Assembly (NCBI GenBank): GCA_964421085.1
Contig: CAYQVO010000003.1
Location: 1-64,000 of the forward strand
Length of the DNA stretch: 64,000 nt
Direction of reading: 5' to 3'
Source: CAYQVO01 sp964421085
Lineage (GTDB): Bacteria > Bdellovibrionota_C > UBA2361 > CAYQVO01
In this document: positions 62,057 through 64,000 of the stretch, one piece after another
Numbering within the stretch: position 1 is the first letter of the stretch
How the letters are laid out: each line of letters starts with the position of its first letter
Notes under the pieces: model-generated
Seen by the model: only the letters and a program-made list of their open reading frames with translations
The model's database searches: none
Told to the model about the DNA's origin: nothing
Program-made: the position numbers and the translations under genes

Positions 62057-63517
62057 TCATTTAACGGCAGGCGAAGCAGCAGCCGGCGGCGCTGGTGTCG
62101 GCTTCGGCGGAACAAGCGTCTCTTTTGCCGGAGATATGTTCTTCAACGTTTCTTTGCTGATGATGAACGGTTCGCTCAAATCGCCGGTTCCTGCATGGTA
62201 TCCATCATCCGTTCCGGATCCAACAACCAGCGTCATGGGCGCCGGCTTCTCATCGCTTCCATATTTTGCAGTCCAGAGCGTAATCTTCAAAATCGGCTTA
62301 TCGAATCCGAAGTCCTGAGACGACTCGGGGAAACGGACAGCTTCGACATCGCCTGCGTTCTGGAGGAACTGCTGCACAAACGTCTGATCGGCGTCATTGC
62401 CCCCGATTTTCCACACATCTTTATCAAACTCGAGAACAAGAGGTTCTTCGCCGGGCCTGACGATTTCAGCCTTCTTTACGACATCCAAACCGAAGCTGAA
62501 CAACTTTTTCTCGCGGTAATCTTCAGGATCCAGAGAGATCCTGCCAAGCACGCTCTTGTCCATCCTTCCGGCGAAGGGAAGATTTCCCGCTCTGAAAGCA
62601 GTGTATTTCTTCGATTCATCACCCTCTTCTGAAAGCTCGCTCGCTTTCACCACGAGGGGCTCACCTTCTTTCTTTTCGAGAGAAGCGGTCATATCAGGCG
62701 TGTCGAGTCTCGTTTCCTGAAGAACCTTTGAAGCATCCTCCGGTTTGAAATCAATGAAGCTGTCCGCTTTGAAATCCCGAAGCTCGCGGAAGAGTTCGTT
62801 CAGTTTCTCATCTGCGGCCGTAGCCTTTATGGGCTCGATAATCTTCCACTTATCCTCCGGCTGCCGCTCGATCACCAGCCTCCCGCCGTTCTTCTCTACT
62901 GTCGCTTTCCTGATTTCAAAGTCGGTGAACGAAACAAAATTCCTCTTTCGGAAATCGATCTCACGCTTGTCCGCGGCAGTGAAAAGCATATCGCTCGTCA
63001 TGTAGACTCGATCGTCCCCCGAAACCTGGAAGTAGCGTCTGGAAACAAACTCGTTCTTCTTCCCGAAGCGGATTTCGGAATTTCCGTTTGCGCTGCTTAC
63101 GTTGATTGCAAGCTCCGGGGGCTTGAGCCCGTAAACTGAAAGATCCGCATCCTGCTCCTCCTTTGGAACGGCCGTATCAAGCTTAAGGGACATAAGAGGA
63201 GTGATCATCGCCTGGACCGTGCTGTAATCGAGAGGAGCGCCCGGAATCCGCGCCAGTTCCCATTCAGCTGCCGACGAGCCTGAATCTTCTTTTTCCCCCT
63301 CCTTCTTTTCGAGAACAGGCTTGTAGGTGCGGTCCTTGAGAGAGACTTTGCGATCACCTTTGATTACTTCGATGCTCTGAATCTGCTGCTGTTCGAGCCC
63401 CTTGAGAACAAGCTCCCCTTTCTCCTTTTCTTTCCCTTTCGGGATTTCATAGAGAAAGATGTATGCCGCGATGCCCGCAAGAATAACGGCAAGCACCAGT
63501 ATTTTCTTCAACGTCAT
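62057..63517 (-). CDS. DUF4340-domain membrane-anchored protein
   Basis: This 486-residue protein has one N-terminal membrane helix (ILVLAVILAGIAAYIFLYEI) and a long extracytoplasmic region with repeated DUF4340-like units (PPELAINVSSANGNSEIRFG, FRKRNFVSFTDFEIRKATVE). It is adjacent to a GldG-like gene, a common pairing with ABC-2-type transporters of the Gld class. The C-terminal tail is Pro/Ala-rich. It probably acts as a partner of the membrane complex; its activity is unknown. Confidence 0.9.
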   Translation of the reverse strand: MTLKKILVLAVILAGIAAYIFLYEIPKGKEKEKGELVLKGLEQQQIQSIEVIKGDRKVSLKDRTYKPVLEKKEGEKEDSGSSAAEWELARIPGAPLDYSTVQAMITPLMSLKLDTAVPKEEQDADLSVYGLKPPELAINVSSANGNSEIRFGKKNEFVSRRYFQVSGDDRVYMTSDMLFTAADKREIDFRKRNFVSFTDFEIRKATVEKNGGRLVIERQPEDKWKIIEPIKATAADEKLNELFRELRDFKADSFIDFKPEDASKVLQETRLDTPDMTASLEKKEGEPLVVKASELSEEGDESKKYTAFRAGNLPFAGRMDKSVLGRISLDPEDYREKKLFSFGLDVVKKAEIVRPGEEPLVLEFDKDVWKIGGNDADQTFVQQFLQNAGDVEAVRFPESSQDFGFDKPILKITLWTAKYGSDEKPAPMTLVVGSGTDDGYHAGTGDLSEPFIISKETLKNISPAKETLVPPKPTPAPPAAASPAVK

Positions 63518-63541
63518 AGCTTCCCCCGGAGGTAAAACACG

Positions 63542-64000
63542 CTATTTCAGGCTTCTTCTTCTCCACCAGACCAGCAGGCCCGCAAGAAGAATGATTTCAG
63601 GAATAATATAGCTGCCCACAAAAATGTTGATGAACAGGCTCTTTTGTACCGGCTCGGCGGACGCCCGCATCTGCTTCGGCCGGATGGAAATTCCGCCCTC
63701 TTCGCCGGCAAGCCAGTTGACGATATTGAGAGCAAGATCCGTTGCCGAATAATTCCTGATACTGGCGTTGGCAAACCAGTCCGCATTGCCGGCAATCACC
63801 GCACGCGACACTTTATCGAATCCCGCTGCGCCTTCCTCGGACTTCGCCTTTTCAACAGTCTTTTCGCAGACAACACCGACGGAAACAGGTCCTGTAATAT
63901 CACCTTCATCTTTTGAAGCGCTCGGGTTGCTCTGATCAAACAGGAGCGCAAGATTTGTCTCTGCCCATGAATTTTTCCCGGTCTTCAGGAACTCCTGGCA
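63542..64000 (-). CDS. GldG-like ABC-2 transporter-associated protein (partial, runs off the window)
   Basis: The frame continues to the right edge without a start, so only the C-terminal 152 residues are seen. It contains SRAVIAGNADWFANASIRNY and DLALNIVNWLAGEE, the terminal signature of GldG family proteins, then a transmembrane helix (IIPEIILLAGLLVWWRRR) and a short tail. It pairs with the DUF4340 gene 24 bp downstream. The upstream ABC ATPase and permease genes are expected beyond 64000. Confidence 0.88.
   Translation of the reverse strand, partial: CQEFLKTGKNSWAETNLALLFDQSNPSASKDEGDITGPVSVGVVCEKTVEKAKSEEGAAGFDKVSRAVIAGNADWFANASIRNYSATDLALNIVNWLAGEEGGISIRPKQMRASAEPVQKSLFINIFVGSYIIPEIILLAGLLVWWRRRSLK

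Overview
The window looks like a scaffold from a metagenome-assembled or draft genome of a Gram-negative bacterium of moderate G+C content (mid-50s percent by eye). Supporting signs are a type IV pilus inner-membrane/secretin set (PilM, PilN, PilO, PilQ), lipoproteins with lipoboxes, a TAT substrate, an Mpl-type murein tripeptide ligase, a bacterial AccB/AccC pair and a GldG/DUF4340 pair. The many secreted repeat proteins with PKD, CARDB, BACON and InlB-like domains and TP-rich linkers suggest a poorly characterised environmental phylum. I cannot place it further from sequence alone. A run of ten N bases at 33449-33458 beside a perfect palindrome marks a scaffold join.

Layout. 1-7.2 kb: a REP-like repeat, a large secreted multidomain protein with a phospholipase A2-like Cys/His/Asp core, then a plus-strand minor-pilin operon (GspH/FimT-like, PilV-like, PilW-like, PilX-like) ending in a small Cys-rich secreted protein. 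7.5-21.4 kb: accessory-looking territory with an orphan AAA+ ATPase, an FG-GAP/PKD surface protein, a secreted transglutaminase-like protein overlapping an unknown cytosolic gene, a CARDB surface protein, a PAS histidine kinase, a ceramidase-like (CREST) membrane protein and a receiver-domain protein with an unusual insertion. 21.5-24.2 kb: the conserved recR-ybaB-dnaX cluster preceded by a bacterial SRP RNA gene. 24.3-33.1 kb: a sulfatase-fold enzyme, small hypothetical genes, an MFS transporter, a membrane-anchored J-domain protein, an accB-accC-DUF1573 operon and a TPR protein. 33.1-40.2 kb: the pilM-pilN-pilO-pilQ operon with two downstream lipoproteins and a strong terminator; no pilP is visible. 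40.4-53.3 kb: priA, mpl with an upstream coiled-coil protein and VWA protein, a cupin, a cyclophilin, metG, a membrane protein and a class A PBP. 53.4-64 kb: a RutE-type nitroreductase, a TAT-exported polysaccharide lyase-like protein, glycogen phosphorylase and a GT4 glycosyltransferase separated by a divergent Vsr/Dcm-type pair, then hemerythrin, DUF4340 and a GldG-like gene cut by the window edge.

How parts fit together. The two pilus loci supply the cytoplasmic PilM, the inner-membrane PilN and PilO, the outer-membrane PilQ and the minor pilins of one type IV pilus; the motor ATPases, PilC and the major pilin are elsewhere. GlgP and the GT4 enzyme suggest glycogen or related alpha-glucan turnover. 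The VWA, coiled-coil and Mpl genes overlap or abut and point to a cell-envelope role. No tRNA, rRNA, CRISPR array, transposase or prophage gene was seen. The most notable loci are the VWA/coiled-coil/Mpl module, the insertion-bearing receiver protein with a HATPase-like small gene upstream, the PilP-less pilus operon with a long PilN, and the bacterial ceramidase-like protein.
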